Assembly (NCBI GenBank): GCA_943736015.1
Contig: OX031066.1
Location: forward strand, 11,908,245 to 11,972,244
Length of the DNA: 64,000 nucleotides
Origin: Tridacna crocea
Lineage: Eukaryota; Mollusca; Bivalvia; Cardiida; Cardiidae
Reading direction: 5' to 3'
Under the pieces are notes generated by a model that did no database searches, was not told the origin of the DNA, and saw only the letters and a list, made by a program, of their open reading frames with translations. Position numbers and translations under genes: made by a program. This document shows, piece by piece, positions 61,335-64,000 of the stretch (its first letter is position 1; each line of letters opens with the position of its first letter).

Positions 61335-61690
61335 GTAAAACGATATTCTCGTAAAGTTGGAAATAAGCAAGAAATATTAAACGCAAGAAATACTAAACAG
61401 GACAAATTGCTGCTAGAGGATTAAACCATTGTAGGAAGTCGGTAGCTTAAAGAAACTGACAAATGTAGACATATTGATTGACTTGGATAGAAAACAGAAC
61501 TGCAAACAATGGCATGATTGAGCTACATAATTGACAACTTGCCTGTTAGAGAACGTTTATCTATGCATGGTATACTGCTGGAAATGTAGACTGATATCAG
61601 TTCTGTAAATAGAGCCTTTTCATTTAAGAAAATCAACAAGTAGAACTGCAAAACGAAAACTCTGTGTTCTCAATGTTCTAAATGTCTGAT
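61335..61690. other. No feature recognised
   Basis: AT-rich with no shared repeat. AAGAAATATTAAACGC and AAGAAATACTAAACAG form a short direct repeat. Confidence 0.35.
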
Positions 61691-61918
61691 TTAACGCTTT
61701 CCCAAACGACAAAATTTTAGACTGGTCCAGATGAAAGCACTTGCAGACGACAAAATTAATGTTACTCAAAAAGCAAAATTAGTTTCCAGCAGGCAAGAAA
61801 ACATTGTGGGAAAAGGAGAAAATGCTGGTTACCAGCATTTTCTCCTTTTCCCACGATGTTTTCAAAAGGCCTCTCTCTCAGGGTCGTAAAAACCAGGGAT
61901 TGTCTGGTAAAGGGTTAA
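61691..61918 (+). mobile_element. TTAA-palindrome element
   Basis: Complete with TTAACGCTTTCCCAAACGAC and GTCTGGTAAAGGGTTAA. The core is exact except one base near the right edge. A relic of a further copy's right side continues to about 62010. Confidence 0.92.
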
Positions 61919-62059
61919 AGCCTGTATTTTCTTCTTTTCTAAAATGTTTTCAAAAAGCTTCTTTCCTAGAGTCATTGGAAGCCGGCATTGTAAACGCCTG
62001 TATTTCAGATAAAGGGCTAGTAACAACACATATTTCTGTGACTTTGCTGTAGTTATGTA

Positions 62060-62365
62060 CCTTGTTTATTAGAATGACTTCAATGCAGGGCCTGAATGCT
62101 AGGCTACTGGAAATGGTACACTGGTCCAGATTGAAATAAGCATATCTACACATGGTTTTGGGAATTCGTCACTATATCTAGAATTGAGTAGATCTATAGC
62201 ATCATCTTTTTGTGAGTTGTTGTCCTACAAATAAGTGATAATATGAAAACCTACATCGGGAAAAAAAAGTTGATTTTTTTTTGGCATGTTATTGTGCGAA
62301 AGTTATAGCCATTAATCCGAATCAAGGGATGGTCCAAATTACTCTATAGCCGGAATATCATATGT
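62060..62365. other. No feature recognised
   Basis: AT-rich, with A-run/T-run simple sequence at 62261-62283. No exon-like content. Confidence 0.35.
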
Positions 62366-62368
62366 ACT

Positions 62369-62546
62369 GCAACACGCGTACAAAAGCATTCGGGGATTTG
62401 CGTACTGAAGTGTCGTCTCAGATTAGCCTGCGCTGTTCGCGCAGGCAAATCCGAAACGATACTTTCCGTTTTTAAGTAGCTTTCTGTTTTGCACAAGTAT
62501 ACTGTAGCACAAAATCTTGTGTGGTCGTAAAGTGTCGTCTCGGCTT
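62369..62546. mobile_element. GCCTGCGCAGGC-type element, truncated by the 1.15-kb repeat
   Basis: CTGCAACACGCGTACAAAAG, TGTCGTCTCAGATTAGCCTG, GCGCAGGCAAATCCGAAACG and GGTCGTAAAGTGTCGTCTC follow the 16100-16361 element. The right quarter is replaced by the 1.15-kb repeat at 62551. Confidence 0.65.
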
Positions 62547-62550
62547 TAAA

Positions 62551-63708
62551 AATCAAAGTACTGAAAGTACTAATAGAAGGTGATGGTAGAAATTTGATAC
62601 TCGGTTTTAACACTGGTTCAATTCATTAAACATTTCATTTATCTGATGGTGATAAGTTGATAACATCTCTTTCTCAAATTCTTGTCATTTTTTTGTAGAG
62701 TCTGCTCAGCAATGACCAGAATAATTGTTGATTTTTAACTTTATTGAACACAGGTTTACATATGGCTCGGGGACTGTAAAAATGCAGAAAATATAGAACA
62801 CAGAGTTAAGCAGACAAAATAAACAAAAAAAGGGTAATGGGACAGGTAATAAAACACAACCAATATAAAAAGAGAAGACAATAACGTTCAAGAAGGTTTT
62901 CTGAAATGCCTGTTAAATGAGTACATAGACGTTGATGAAATTTTCATTGATTATATCTCAATTCATCACGTTATACCAATTAGTTCAATTGTATCTATTT
63001 ACAAATCAGTGTATAAAGGGGGTGTTGTTACTTAAGTTTCATTTCAACATACATTTTAATTTGAAGGTGGCCTAAACATAAGGTGTTATTTATGTTTCGA
63101 TTACTTTGACTGAAATGAATCTACCATCTCTATTTGGACCATACGAATCTTTAAATGGATAAATTATACTGTATTTTTCACCTGGCGTAGCTCTTGAATA
63201 TAGGTACTTGTTTTCATCATTCTGCCCTAGAGCAATGAATTAATAGTGTGGGGGCGCTGTTCAAATAAGTGAATGTTTCAAGAAATCTTGTTTTAAATGA
63301 AGAGATATTTAGCCAATAACCAGGAGGAAAGTCTGGTATTTCTGAGTACCTTCAACTTATGCCTTTTGCATGTAGTCCTGATAAAGTTATCTACAATGTC
63401 AGCGTTTTATCACCTGTTCCATTATCCTTCTGTGTGTATATTGTCTGCGTAACTTTGTGTTCTATATTGTCTGCTTTTTCTTCTCACCCCTTGGGTTGTT
63501 TGGATTGATAATGCACCAGTATATCCAAAGAACTAAGTGTTTTTATTTTACTTTTTCACAGCATTGTTTACATTTCTTAGTCCAAACTCTTGGTTTTTGG
63601 CTTTTGGCTTTTCAACACATATATCAAGGGTTCAATTACTGTAATTTGGAGTGATTTTTCTATAAAACTTGAAAATATCAAGTTTTTGTTGACAATACCA
63701 AGTTTTTG
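62551..63708 (+). mobile_element. 1.15-kb repeat, uninterrupted copy
   Basis: Aligns end to end with 17849-18460 joined to 25001-25536, with scattered substitutions. It carries the LINE target TTAAATGGATAA once (about 63152-63163). Facing inverted arms of about 73 bp lie near 62784-62857 and 63402-63474. It has no coding capacity. The inverted arms and length fit a non-autonomous DNA or foldback element, but no target duplication is evident. Confidence 0.85.
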
Positions 63709-64000
63709 GCTTTCAGCCAGCAGAGCTTATGTCATGGCGCGGTTTCCGTCGTCCGTCCGTCCGTCCGTCCGTCTGTCTGTCTGTCCGTCCGTCCGTTAGT
63801 CTTTTTCTTGTTTACGCGATAAAGTCTTCATTTTTGGTTAGATTTTCGCGAAACTTGCACAGTTTAATTATCTCATCGATAGCTTTAACCCTATTGATTT
63901 TGAAAAAAATCCGACAAACAGTATGGGAAAAGTAGCCATTTCAAGTTTAAAATTTCCATTTCTTGTTTATGCGATTAAGTCTGTATTTTTGGTCAGATTT
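63709..64000. repeat. Dispersed GTCCGTCC repeat, runs off the window
   Basis: AGAGCTTATGTCATGGCGCG then (GTCC)n and AT-rich text with TTTCTTGTTTACGCGATAAA and, about 140 bases later, TTTCTTGTTTATGCGATTAA, a tandem arrangement. It is related at its start to 5755-6237. Confidence 0.5.

Noticed and set aside
467-62010. A CRISPR-like or other array of regularly spaced repeats
   Set aside because: The spacing is irregular, orientation mixed and copies have TTAA-flanked transposon ends. The genome is clearly animal.

Overview
The window is nuclear DNA from an intron-bearing animal. It is AT-rich, has GT-AG exons separated by repeat-filled introns, carries an I-group LINE, tRNA-derived SINEs and many miniature inverted-repeat elements, and has no operon-like packing. 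The repeat types resemble those common in bivalve molluscs. That placement is inferred from style, not from any search.

Genes are sparse. At 674-7054 (+) lies the 3' part of an immunoglobulin-superfamily adhesion gene. Three exons with compatible splice phases encode the end of one Ig domain and a complete second one. A small hydrophobic terminal exon looks like a GPI-anchor signal. A short stop-ended exon (5178-5233) and a membrane-segment-like exon (34806-34963) are possible alternative C-termini. At 39525-42932 (+) is one long intact reading frame of 1,135 codons, followed by AATAAA and a GT-rich stretch. It encodes an acidic, Ser-rich, mostly disordered protein with four hydrophobic/acidic patches of the SUMO-interacting type and a C-terminal LRLGL motif reminiscent of RAD51-binding peptides. 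At 49886-50075 (-) is a possible last exon of an unrecognised gene.

Everything else is dominated by repeats. (1) A family of about 230-bp elements bounded by TTAA and CCC...GGG ends, each centred on a roughly 66-bp palindrome, is present in more than 50 full, partial or decayed copies. The ends point to a non-autonomous piggyBac- or Kolobok-type family. (2) A short hairpin family carries GATCAGACTGCAC arms. (3) A family of about 260 bp is built on GCCTGCGCAGGC palindromes. (4) tRNA-related SINEs, several nested, are scattered through the window. (5) A 6.5-kb LINE (18461-24988) with ORF1 (zinc knuckles) and ORF2 (endonuclease, RT, RNase H) has a 12-bp target duplication. It sits inside a 1.15-kb repeat whose uninterrupted copy lies at 62551-63708. 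(6) A 1.15-kb GC-rich element with terminal inverted repeats lies at 13147-14282. (7) A roughly 4-kb inverted duplication (28850-32860) has arms edged by CT/GA tracts. (8) A 1.4-kb purine-only tract lies around 45.5-47.0 kb.

Layout: 0-7 kb Ig gene and its repeat-filled introns; 7-17 kb intergenic or intronic repeats; 17.8-25.5 kb LINE nested in another repeat; 25.5-39 kb repeats and the inverted duplication; 39.5-43.1 kb the acidic protein gene; 43-64 kb repeats with one possible minus-strand exon. Element boundaries are read by eye and may be off by several bases except where a duplicated site or stated splice base fixes them.
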